Assembly (NCBI GenBank): GCA_955652585.1
Contig: CATPBF010000065.1
Span: 1 to 10,411 of the forward strand
Direction of reading: 5' to 3'
Length of the DNA stretch: 10,411 nt
From: Candidatus Dormiibacterota bacterium
Lineage (GTDB): Bacteria > Chloroflexota > Dormibacteria > Dormibacterales > Dormibacteraceae
Every line of letters begins with the position of its first letter. The first letter of the stretch is position 1. Below the pieces are notes generated by a model, which was not told the origin of the DNA, searched no databases, and was given only the letters and a program-made list of their open reading frames with translations. The translations under genes were made by a program, and so were the position numbers. This document shows, piece after piece, positions 1-5,873 of this stretch.

Positions 1-401
1 AGCTGGCTTGCGGTCTCCGCGATCAGGGTCGCGTGCCGGTAGCTGATGTCGCCATCGGCAAGGGCCTGCTCCGTTCTTGGTAGTGCCGACATCTTCCGCG
101 ACATTGCGACCCGCTCCGACGCCGTAGTAACCGTCAGGTTCAGCTGCCAGCGCAGCCATGCCCTCGCAGAAAGGGCGCCTGAAGGGGCATAACCCTGGCC
201 GCTGTCGAAGCGCCGAAGGCGGCGCAGCCCTTCGGCCTGGACGCGGTTGCCGATGCGCTGGAGCGCGATCTGGTCATTGCCCATCGCCTCCGCCGGCATC
301 GAGTTGAGGTCCTCTGATGAAAGGCGATTGAGGAGCGAATTGATCTCTTCGAAGACCTCGCGTGAGGTCCAATTCCCCCTCTCCCCGCCCTCAGAACACA
401 T
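1..401 (-). CDS. DUF222 / 13E12-repeat family protein, N-terminal part (probable HNH nuclease), cut by window edge
   Basis: An open frame runs from an ATG at 401 leftwards off the window, giving 133 residues with no stop. The reading ...AWLRWQLNLTVTTASERV... followed by ALADGDISYRHATLIAE is typical of DUF222, the N-terminal helical domain of the 13E12 repeat family. Members usually carry a C-terminal HNH nuclease domain, which here would lie outside the window. Cellular function is not established for the family; it is often mobile or multicopy in Actinobacteria. The ATG has only a weak AGGA in front of it. The promoter at 408-435 places the transcript start on or next to the ATG, so a leaderless mRNA fits. 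Two LexA-box-like sites lie over the promoter and start, suggesting control by DNA damage. The family call is fairly sure; the nuclease activity is inferred from the family. Confidence 0.8.
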   Translation of the reverse strand, partial: MCSEGGERGNWTSREVFEEINSLLNRLSSEDLNSMPAEAMGNDQIALQRIGNRVQAEGLRRLRRFDSGQGYAPSGALSARAWLRWQLNLTVTTASERVAMSRKMSALPRTEQALADGDISYRHATLIAETASQ

Positions 402-406
402 GTTCC
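393..406. promoter_or_regulatory. LexA (SOS) box-like operator, proximal
   Basis: AGAACACATGTTCC contains GAAC-ACAT-GTTC, which fits the GAAC-RNRY-GTTC core; the outermost bases are A and C instead of C and G. It spans the predicted transcript start and the ATG of the DUF222 gene. Its centre is 22 bp from that of the distal box, about two helical turns, so two LexA dimers could sit on the same face of the DNA. Confidence 0.65.
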
Positions 407-407
407 T

Positions 408-435
408 ATTGTAGCGAACTAATGTTCGGAGTCAA
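408..435 (-). promoter_or_regulatory. Sigma70-type promoter of the DUF222 gene
   Basis: On the minus strand, TTGACT (430-435) is separated by 16 bp from TACAAT (408-413). Each hexamer differs from consensus at one position. Transcription would begin about 7 nt after the -10 box, at about 401-402, which is the A of the DUF222 ATG. The spacer is almost filled by the second LexA-like palindrome. Confidence 0.7.
415..428. promoter_or_regulatory. LexA (SOS) box-like operator, distal
   Basis: CGAACTAATGTTCG has perfect CGAAC-N4-GTTCG arms, as in the Gram-positive/actinobacterial SOS box (CGAAC-RNRY-GTTCG); only the first central base departs from it. It occupies the spacer between the -35 and -10 boxes of the DUF222 promoter, a position where a bound repressor would block RNA polymerase. 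Confidence 0.7.
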
Positions 436-531
436 GCATTTTGCGAGTTAATTTCGCCGAAGATTCACTGCACCACGAGGCGCTACATTCGGGCTCCGGG
501 CGCGCCGGCACTCCCTTTTCCCAGTCCTTCT

Positions 532-1725
532 TTAGGCGCCGATGATCAGGTCCTTCAGCTCTCGGGGATAGTTGGTCATCACGCGGCAGCCGTCTTCGGT
601 GATGACCACGGTGTCCGAGTGGCGGAATCCGCCCAGCTCCTTGAAGTAGACGCCCGGCTCGACCGTGAACACCATCCCCGGCTCGAGCACAGCGTCATCA
701 CCGCGGTCGAGGAACGGCGCCTCGTGGCCCTCGAGCCCGATCGAGTGGCCGACGTGATGGCGGATCGAGCTCTCGACACCGAGCTCGCGAGCCAGCTGGA
801 CGCACGCCAGCTCCACCTCGCCGGCAGGAACACCCGGCGCCATCACGTCGATGGCGCGCGACTGCAGCGCCAGCATCGCGTCGAACGCGCGCTCCTGCTC
901 GGCGGTTGGCGTGCCCACGATCATCGTCCGCTCGAGCTCGCTGTGATAGCCGTCGATGTCGGCTCCGGCGCCGCTCACGAGCACATCACCGGCCGCGATC
1001 CCGTGACCCATGACGAAGCCATGCGGCATCGCGGTCGACCGGCCGCCGACGAACATCGCCTCGAGCCCGGTGCCGTTGAATCCACGCGGCCTCCAGCCGG
1101 GCATCTCGGCCACCATCTCGAAAAGCGTCTCGGTGGCGGCGGGCACGTAACACTCCATCTCGGTCTTGCCCGTCCTGATGGCGTCCTGCATCCGGCGATG
1201 CGCGCGCCCGGCCCAGTCGCAGCTCAGCTGGATGCAGGCGATCTCGGTGGCCGATTTCACGCGGCGCAGCGATTCCACGAGCATCTCGGCGTCGACCGGT
1301 CGCGCGCCGGTCAGGTCGCTGAGCCGCGGCCCTCGGTAGCCCCAGTAGGGCACATAACCGTCGTGGTCGGCGCCCGTCCGTTTCGGCTTGGCGTTGATGT
1401 CGGCAAGGTTGGCGGCGACGAGCTCCATCGGATGCTCGGCGCCGGGATACTCGAAGTACACACCCACGCGGTCGATGCCGGGCACCGATTCCGCGTGCTC
1501 CTTCTCGACCGCGGGCACGACCAGGGCCGAGTAATCGTTGGGTCCGAGGATCAGGACGATCGGCCGCTCCGTGGGGATGTGGTGGAACCCGGTCAAGTAG
1601 GCGATGCGTGCCGGGTAGAAGACCGCGAGGGTGTCGAGGCCGGCTGCCTCCATACCCGCGCCCACCGCCGCGCGCCTGGCAGCGAACTCCTCCGCAGAGA
1701 TCTGCGGAAAGCTGATGTGCTTCAC
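532..1725 (-). CDS. M24-family creatinase/prolidase-like protein lacking the usual metal ligands
   Basis: The 397-residue protein has the two-domain layout of creatinase/aminopeptidase P: an N-terminal creatinase-N domain (about 5-140, including FYPARIAYLTGF) and a C-terminal pita-bread domain (about 155-390). The family landmarks MPHG (His235), GYHSELERT, HVGHSIGLEGHE (His327) and VFTVEPGVY (Glu356) are present. Of the five metal ligands of true prolidases, the first Asp aligns with Gly252, the second Asp with Glu263 and the last Glu (in R-I-E-D) with Ser370. The SELERT pattern and the His235/Glu265/Glu356 set resemble metal-free creatinase, so an amidinohydrolase-type activity is as likely as a peptidase; the substrate is unknown. 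The GTG at 1725 follows a GGGAGAGGGG ribosome site. A longer frame to an ATG at 1788 only translates the repeat at 1740-1762 and overlaps the E1-beta stop, so it was rejected. It is probably cotranscribed with the E1 genes. Confidence 0.85.
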   Translation of the reverse strand: MKHISFPQISAEEFAARRAAVGAGMEAAGLDTLAVFYPARIAYLTGFHHIPTERPIVLILGPNDYSALVVPAVEKEHAESVPGIDRVGVYFEYPGAEHPMELVAANLADINAKPKRTGADHDGYVPYWGYRGPRLSDLTGARPVDAEMLVESLRRVKSATEIACIQLSCDWAGRAHRRMQDAIRTGKTEMECYVPAATETLFEMVAEMPGWRPRGFNGTGLEAMFVGGRSTAMPHGFVMGHGIAAGDVLVSGAGADIDGYHSELERTMIVGTPTAEQERAFDAMLALQSRAIDVMAPGVPAGEVELACVQLARELGVESSIRHHVGHSIGLEGHEAPFLDRGDDAVLEPGMVFTVEPGVYFKELGGFRHSDTVVITEDGCRVMTNYPRELKDLIIGA

Positions 1726-1739
1726 GCCCCTCTCCCTAA

Positions 1740-1762
1740 CCCTCCCCCCTGCGGGGGAAGGG
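1740..1762. repeat. GC-rich hairpin between the E1-beta and M24 genes
   Basis: CCCTCCCCCC, loop TGC, then GGGGGAAGGG form a stem of nine Watson-Crick pairs plus one C-A mismatch, which becomes a G-U pair in minus-strand RNA. It lies in the 49-bp gap after the E1-beta stop and belongs to a CCCTCTCCC-type hairpin sequence frequently met between genes in GC-rich genomes. It has no T-run, so it could trim or stabilise an mRNA end, or weaken read-through into the M24 gene. Confidence 0.6.
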
Positions 1763-1774
1763 GACTTGGTCTTC

Positions 1775-2758
1775 TTAGTAGGCGGCAAGCTTCCTCATCG
1801 CCTCCGCGATCTTGGCCGGGTTGGGCATGAAGAACTCCTCCTGTGGGGTGTTGAAAGGCATGGCGGGAATGTCCGGCCCAGCGACGCGCACGACCGGCCC
1901 GTCGAGGCTGTCGAAAGCGTGTTCCGAGATGATCGCCGCGACCTCGGCTCCGAACCCGCCGGTGAGGTTGTCCTCGTGCACGATCATCGCCTTGCCTGTC
2001 TTGCGCACCGATTCGAGAATGGTGTCCCGGTCGAGAGGCGCGAGGGACCTGAGGTCGACGACTTCGACGCTGATGCCGCCGGCGGCCAGCTCCTCCGCCG
2101 CCTGCAGGCAGTAGTGCGTCATCAGCCCCCAGGCAAAGCAGCTGAGCCTGGTCCCTTCGCGCCGAACCAAGGCGGGACCAATCGGCACCAGGTGGTCGCC
2201 GTCCGGCACCTCTTCGGCGACGAGCCGGTACACCTTCTTGTGCTCGAGAAACAGGACCGGGTCCGGATCCCGGATGGCCGACTTCAGCAGGCCCTTGGCA
2301 TCGGCCGGCATGCTCGGCACGACCACCTTCAAGCCGGGAACATGGGCATAGAACGCCTCTATGGACTGCGAGTGGTAAAGGCCTCCGTGCACGCCTCCAC
2401 CGAACGGCGCCCGGATCACGAGGGGCACGGACCAGTCGCCGTTGGACCGGTAGCGCGTCCGGGCGGCTTCGCTGACGATCTGATCGAAGGCGGGGTGGAT
2501 GAAGTCCGCGAACTGGATCTCGGCGATCGGTATGAGCCCGTTGAGCGCTGCGCCGATGGCCACGCCGACGATCCCCGACTCCGCGAGCGGTGTGTCGAGC
2601 ACGCGCGCCTCGCCGAATTTCGCATAGAGACCATCCGTGGCGCCGAACACGCCACCCTTGCGCCCGACGTCCTCGCCCATGACGAGCACGCGCTCGTCGC
2701 GCTCCATCTCTTCGCTCATGGCCGCGCGCACCGCCTCGATCATCCGCATCTCAGGCAT
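1775..2758 (-). CDS. 2-oxoacid (pyruvate-type) dehydrogenase E1 component, beta subunit
   Basis: The 327-residue protein matches the E1-beta family over its full usual length. E1-beta pairs with E1-alpha in an alpha2beta2 decarboxylase that uses thiamine diphosphate and passes an acyl group to lipoyl-E2. Landmarks are MGEDVG (Glu29, the residue expected to contact the ThDP pyrimidine), DTPLAESGIVG (54-64), RAPFGGGVHGG and YHSQSIEAFYAHVPGLKVV with His129, and the C-terminal transketolase domain with VVDLRSLAPLD and VHEDNLTGGFGAE. All key residues look intact. The chosen ATG at 2758 gives the family-typical start MPEMRMIEAVRAAM, has AAGGG just upstream, and lies 4 nt after the E1-alpha stop, so the two are translationally linked. 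An ATG at 2782 would overlap E1-alpha. Pyruvate, branched-chain or acetoin specificity cannot be told, and no E2 or E3 gene is in the window. Confidence 0.92.
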   Translation of the reverse strand: MPEMRMIEAVRAAMSEEMERDERVLVMGEDVGRKGGVFGATDGLYAKFGEARVLDTPLAESGIVGVAIGAALNGLIPIAEIQFADFIHPAFDQIVSEAARTRYRSNGDWSVPLVIRAPFGGGVHGGLYHSQSIEAFYAHVPGLKVVVPSMPADAKGLLKSAIRDPDPVLFLEHKKVYRLVAEEVPDGDHLVPIGPALVRREGTRLSCFAWGLMTHYCLQAAEELAAGGISVEVVDLRSLAPLDRDTILESVRKTGKAMIVHEDNLTGGFGAEVAAIISEHAFDSLDGPVVRVAGPDIPAMPFNTPQEEFFMPNPAKIAEAMRKLAAY

Positions 2759-2762
2759 GCCC

Positions 2763-3803
2763 TTATCCTCTCGAGAAGACATTGTCCAGCGCCCGAGGGC
2801 CGTCCGGTGAAGGCGCCGCGCGGGCTTCTTCGACCGCCGCCGCCACGACGGTGGCGCAGTCACGCTGGATTTGCTCGTCGTCGGCGGCGTGCAGGACGCC
2901 TGCTTCCAGCAGCCGGCGCCTCGTGCGGTCGATGGGGTCCTGGCGCGCGAGCGCTTCCAGCTCCTCCGGCGGGCGCAGGCCCCCGCCGGCCACTTTCGAG
3001 GTCAGGTCGACTGCCAGGGCGTGGATCACCGTCCCGCCGCCCTGCGACCGCGCGCGTTCGGTTGCTCGACCGAATGCCGCCAGGGCCGTGTCGAAATCGC
3101 TGCCGTCGATGGACTCGCCGGCCAGCCCATAGCCCTCTGCACGGTCGACCGGCGACCCGTACGAGTGTTGGGCGACGGGCCCATCCGTGCGCGCCCGGTC
3201 CTCGATGAGAAAGATGAGAGGCAGCGAGTGAGCCCCGGCGAAATTGATGCCTTCGTGCCAGTCCCCCGACTGAATGCTGCGCTCGTCGGTGCACACCAAC
3301 GTGACCTCATCGTGGCCTAAGAGTTTGGATGCGTAGGCGATGCCGGCCGCCTGGACGACATGACGGCCCGCGGTCGCCGACGTCATTACGACCCGCGCTG
3401 CCCGAGACCCGAACGCGCCCGGTGACTGCCTGCCGCCCGATGCAGGATCGCTTGCGCGTCCGAACACCGCGAGCATGACGTCGAGTGGCGACAGGCCCAC
3501 CGCCAGGCACAGAGCGAGGTCGGTTGGACACGGCACGATCCAGTCGCGGCCTGGGCGCAGCGCTGCCGCCGCGGCGACTTGCACTGCTTCTAAGCCCGTA
3601 CATACAAAGCTGTCCATCCCCACCCGCGCTTTGGCTACTCCCGCGCTATCGCGCGGGGGCCCCAGTGGTTGGTGGGGAGGGATCTGTTCTAAATGTTCGA
3701 GCACCCACAGGCGTCGCTCGATCGCACGCGCCATCACCATCGTGTGATACAGCGCGAGCAGCCTGTGCTCCGGAGGGCCATCATCATGAGCGCGCGCTGT
3801 CAT
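2763..3803 (-). CDS. E1-alpha-like subunit of 2-oxoacid dehydrogenase with degenerate ThDP motif
   Basis: The 346-residue protein aligns with E1-alpha along its length: LLALYHTMVMARAIERRLW (15-33), GLEAVQVAAAAALRPGRDW (70-88, GQEA region), VGLSPLDVMLAVFGRA (102-117) and SGDWHEGINFAGAHSLPLIFL (179-199). The ThDP/Mg motif GDG...NN is altered: GDG reads TDE (172-174) and NN reads ED (201-202). The YRDHG segment reads PTDLA (93-97), and the His of the GGSMH phosphorylation loop is missing (SPGAFG, 127-132). Residues about 43-66 look like an insertion that includes a DNA hairpin. It may be a non-catalytic or altered partner of the adjacent E1-beta. The start at 3803 is preferred because the stretch up to the other ATG at 3881 has poor G/C third positions and collides with the whiA start; that longer form would have 372 residues. 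Confidence 0.82.
   Translation of the reverse strand: MTARAHDDGPPEHRLLALYHTMVMARAIERRLWVLEHLEQIPPHQPLGPPRDSAGVAKARVGMDSFVCTGLEAVQVAAAAALRPGRDWIVPCPTDLALCLAVGLSPLDVMLAVFGRASDPASGGRQSPGAFGSRAARVVMTSATAGRHVVQAAGIAYASKLLGHDEVTLVCTDERSIQSGDWHEGINFAGAHSLPLIFLIEDRARTDGPVAQHSYGSPVDRAEGYGLAGESIDGSDFDTALAAFGRATERARSQGGGTVIHALAVDLTSKVAGGGLRPPEELEALARQDPIDRTRRRLLEAGVLHAADDEQIQRDCATVVAAAVEEARAAPSPDGPRALDNVFSRG
3640..3657. repeat. Perfect hairpin inside the E1-alpha gene
   Basis: CCCGCGC-TATC-GCGCGGG is a perfect 7-bp stem with a 4-nt loop. It lies in the part of the E1-alpha frame (about residues 43-66) that does not align with the family, so it may mark a small in-frame inserted repeat. Confidence 0.45.
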
Positions 3804-3879
3804 CTGCTCAGTAGACTGCACCTTCGGGGCGCTGACACCAAGAGTCCCTTTCTGAGATTGACCTTGGGAGGTAGTTGGC
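3804..3879. promoter_or_regulatory. Divergent intergenic region of E1-alpha and whiA
   Basis: This 76-bp stretch must drive genes in both directions if E1-alpha starts at 3803. For the minus strand, GTGTCA (3833-3838) and TCTACT (3810-3815) are 17 bp apart, each with 4 of 6 consensus bases, and would start a leaderless E1-alpha mRNA at about 3803. For the plus strand, CTGACA (3832-3837) with GAGATT (3854-3859) is a poor candidate for whiA. The -35 elements overlap, so transcription in the two directions could be mutually exclusive. Both assignments are weak. Confidence 0.35.
3866..3872 (+). promoter_or_regulatory. Strong Shine-Dalgarno that decides the whiA start
   Basis: GGGAGGT ends 7 nt before the ATT at 3880, ideal spacing for that codon. 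It is 37 nt from the first in-frame ATG (3910), too far to serve it. Confidence 0.75.
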
Positions 3880-4797
3880 ATTTCGTTCTCGGCCGATGTC
3901 AAGAACGAGATGGCCGGGTTTCTACCGGCCAGGCCCTGCTGCCAGCTGAGCGAGCTGCTGGGCATCTACTTCGGGTCGCGCGCCCGCCTGATCCGGAATC
4001 AGGGGGAGCGGGCGGCCTATTTCTCGCTCCTCCGGAACGCCATCGCGCGGAAGGTGGTCCGGCTGGGCCGGTCTGTGGGCCACATGGACGCGAAGTACCA
4101 GGCGGTCAAGACCAAGAAACGCATGGCGTTCTTCATCGAGCTGGCGCTGCCACACGGTCTCGCGCCCGCTTTCACGCAGGCCGCCGCCCAGGTGGTCCCC
4201 GACGCGACCTGCGACCGCAAGGCCATGCTGCGCGGCCTGTTCCTGGGCTGCGGATCGGTCAACGCCCCCTCGTCGCGCTATCACCTCGAATTCGTCGCGC
4301 CTTCCGCTTCGTGGGCGACTGCGATCGGAGGGATGGCCGAGTCCGCGGGCGCGAAGGTTGGGGTCATGGAGCGCGGTGGCCAGCACGTGGTGTACGTCAA
4401 GGAGGGTGACGGCATCGCGCGGCTGCTCTCGTGGATGGGCGCGAGCCGAGCCATGATGGAGTTCGAAAACGTGCGAGTGGTGCGGGAGGTGAGCGGAGAG
4501 GTCAACCGGCGCCTCAACTTCGAGACGGCCAACATCGGTAAGACCATCGGTTCCGGGCTTCGTCAGGCCGCCGCGATCGAGCGGCTGGAAACGACCGGAA
4601 AGCTCGATGGGCTGCCGCCCGCGCTGCGCGAGATGGCCCAGTGGCGCAGCGCCAACCCTGAGCTCAACCTGGGCGAGCTGGCCAAACGGATGAAGCTGTC
4701 CAAGTCGGCGGTCAACCACCGCCTGCGCCGTCTCCAGGACGTGGCCGATCACACGAGCGGCGGCCGATCGCCGAACCGGGCGCGCCGCTCCGCATAA
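3880..4797 (+). CDS. whiA: WhiA sporulation/cell-division transcription regulator, predicted ATT start
   Basis: WhiA is a DNA-binding regulator of Gram-positive-type bacteria that combines a LAGLIDADG-like fold without nuclease activity and a C-terminal helix-turn-helix; in Streptomyces it controls sporulation septation genes with WhiB. Here the N-terminal SFSADVKNEMAGFLPARPCC (2-21), the LAGLIDADG-like LRGLFLGCGSVNAPSSRYHLEF (117-138), the conserved FENVRVVREVSGEVNRR and NFETANIGKTI, and the HTH LNLGELAKRMKLSKSAVNHRL (262-282) are all clear. The 305-residue length is normal only if translation starts at ATT 3880: that codon replaces the Met of the family's M-S-F start and sits 7 nt after GGGAGGT. 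The first in-frame ATG (3910) would delete ten conserved residues and has no good ribosome site. The rapZ-yvcK genes usual upstream are absent; divergent E1 genes stand there instead. Confidence 0.93.
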   Translation: MSFSADVKNEMAGFLPARPCCQLSELLGIYFGSRARLIRNQGERAAYFSLLRNAIARKVVRLGRSVGHMDAKYQAVKTKKRMAFFIELALPHGLAPAFTQAAAQVVPDATCDRKAMLRGLFLGCGSVNAPSSRYHLEFVAPSASWATAIGGMAESAGAKVGVMERGGQHVVYVKEGDGIARLLSWMGASRAMMEFENVRVVREVSGEVNRRLNFETANIGKTIGSGLRQAAAIERLETTGKLDGLPPALREMAQWRSANPELNLGELAKRMKLSKSAVNHRLRRLQDVADHTSGGRSPNRARRSA

Positions 4798-4812
4798 CAT
4801 TTACGTCGGCCC

Positions 4813-4835
4813 ATCGGAGCCGATTGCCGATTTTT
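4813..4835 (+). terminator. Weak terminator- or attenuator-like hairpin after whiA
   Basis: ATCGG (4813-4817) and CCGAT (4827-4831) can pair over a 9-nt loop and are followed by TTTT. A competing pairing, TCGGC (4806-4810) with GCCGA (4819-4823), would exclude it. The stem has only 5 bp, so partial termination between whiA and gap is the most that can be suggested. Confidence 0.3.
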
Positions 4836-4839
4836 GACT

Positions 4840-4851
4840 ATGCGCACGCAT
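4840..4851. promoter_or_regulatory. 12-bp palindrome just upstream of gap
   Basis: ATGCG-CA-CGCAT is a perfect inverted repeat between the T-run after whiA and the gap ribosome site (GAGGGG, 4854-4859). Its position fits an operator or a small mRNA hairpin controlling gap; no known regulator motif was recognised. Confidence 0.35.
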
Positions 4852-4865
4852 GTGAGGGGTAACGA

Positions 4866-5873
4866 ATGACCAAGGTTGGAATCAATGGTTTCGGCCGCAT
4901 CGGCCGCAACATCTACAGGGCCGCCAATGCGCTGAAGCCGTCCTTCGAGATCGTCGCCGTCAACGACATCGGCGACGCCCACACGTTCGCCCACCTCCTG
5001 AAGCACGACACCGCACTGGGCACGTTCGGCCCGTCCGTCGTGGCGCAAGGGGACGACATCGTCGTCGACGGCAAGCCGGTTAAGTTCATGAGCCACAAAG
5101 ACCCAGCCGAGCTGCCGTGGAGGGACCTCGGCGTGGACATCGTCGTCGAGTCCACCGGGCTGTTCACGGACGGAGCGAAGGCTCGCGTCCATATCGACAA
5201 GGGCGGAGCCAAGAAGGTCATCATCTCTGCTCCCGCCACCAACCAGGACTTCACGGTCGTGATGGGGGTCAACCACAAGGGCTATGACCCCAAGGCGCAC
5301 AACGTGATCTCCAACGCAAGCTGCACTACCAACTGCTTCGTACCGCTCGCACACGTCCTCCACCAGAACTACGGGATCGAGCGCGGAATGATGACGACGA
5401 TTCACGCCTATACGTCCGACCAGAAGCTTCAGGACCTTCCCCACAAGGACCTGCGGCGTGCGCGGGCGGCGGCCGACAACATCATTCCGACATCCACCGG
5501 CGCCAACCGGGCGGTGGCGGAGGTGCTGCCGGAGCTGGCCGGTAAGTTCGCGGGCATGGCCTTCCGGGTGCCGGTTCTTGACGTGTCAGTCGTTGACCTC
5601 ACTGTGCAGCTCAGCAAGACGACCACCGCTGAAGACATCAACGCGGCGTTCGACGAAGCCGCCGGCGGCGAGCTGAAGGGAATCCTGGCCGTGAGCAAGG
5701 AGCCGCTCGTCTCCTCGGACTTCAAGAGCGACCCGCACTCCTCTATCGTCGACGCGCCTTTGACGATCATGCTCGGCCCCGACTGGGCGAAGGTCGTGAG
5801 CTGGTACGACAACGAGTGGGGCTTCAGCTGCCGGATGGTCGATCTGATCAGCTACATGGCGGCGCGACTCTGA
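4866..5873 (+). CDS. gap: Glyceraldehyde-3-phosphate dehydrogenase, type I, phosphorylating
   Basis: This cytosolic enzyme oxidises and phosphorylates glyceraldehyde 3-phosphate to 1,3-bisphosphoglycerate with NAD. The 335-residue length is standard. The NAD fold starts TKVGINGFGRIGRN (2-15), and Asp34 in AVNDIGD is the residue that favours NAD over NADP. The catalytic motif is SNASCTTNC with Cys153, helped by His180 in TIHAYTSDQ. STGLFT (96-101), IIPTSTGA and the C-terminal WYDNEWGFSCRMVDL are also present, with no key residue missing. The ATG has GAGGGG 6 nt upstream, the best conventional start in the cluster. It is the first of four consecutive glycolytic genes; its TGA stop overlaps the proposed pgk start. 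Confidence 0.97.
   Translation: MTKVGINGFGRIGRNIYRAANALKPSFEIVAVNDIGDAHTFAHLLKHDTALGTFGPSVVAQGDDIVVDGKPVKFMSHKDPAELPWRDLGVDIVVESTGLFTDGAKARVHIDKGGAKKVIISAPATNQDFTVVMGVNHKGYDPKAHNVISNASCTTNCFVPLAHVLHQNYGIERGMMTTIHAYTSDQKLQDLPHKDLRRARAAADNIIPTSTGANRAVAEVLPELAGKFAGMAFRVPVLDVSVVDLTVQLSKTTTAEDINAAFDEAAGGELKGILAVSKEPLVSSDFKSDPHSSIVDAPLTIMLGPDWAKVVSWYDNEWGFSCRMVDLISYMAARL

Noticed and set aside
371..398. GGGGAGAGGGGG at the start of the DUF222 gene as a copy of the 1728-1763 repeat
   Set aside because: The shared part is only a short purine run and the hairpin arms are missing.
429..531. Possible terminator or small gene between the M24 stop and the DUF222 promoter
   Set aside because: Only a short GC-rich imperfect repeat near 491-510 without a T-run; no start with a ribosome site and no coding bias were seen.
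619..1830. Long plus-strand open frame (403 codons) opposite the M24 gene
   Set aside because: It has no family-like sequence and is His/Arg/Asp-rich, as expected of an antisense frame to a GC-rich gene; the minus-strand frame has clear M24 motifs.
1631..3208. Plus-strand open frame of 525 codons opposite the E1 genes
   Set aside because: It spans three real minus-strand features, is Arg/Pro-rich with no domain, and results from third-position G/C bias.
3879..3881. ATG at 3881 (minus) as the E1-alpha start
   Set aside because: It would overlap the whiA start codon, and the 26 added codons have poor third-position G/C and low-complexity content; kept only as an alternative.
3922..4800. Minus-strand frame opposite whiA
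   Set aside because: WhiA motifs on the plus strand are unmistakable; the antisense frame shows no recognisable protein.
4834..4865. TTGACT (4834-4839) as a -35 box for gap
   Set aside because: No -10-like hexamer occurs at 16-18 bp; the nearest, TAACGA, is 20 bp away and next to the start codon.
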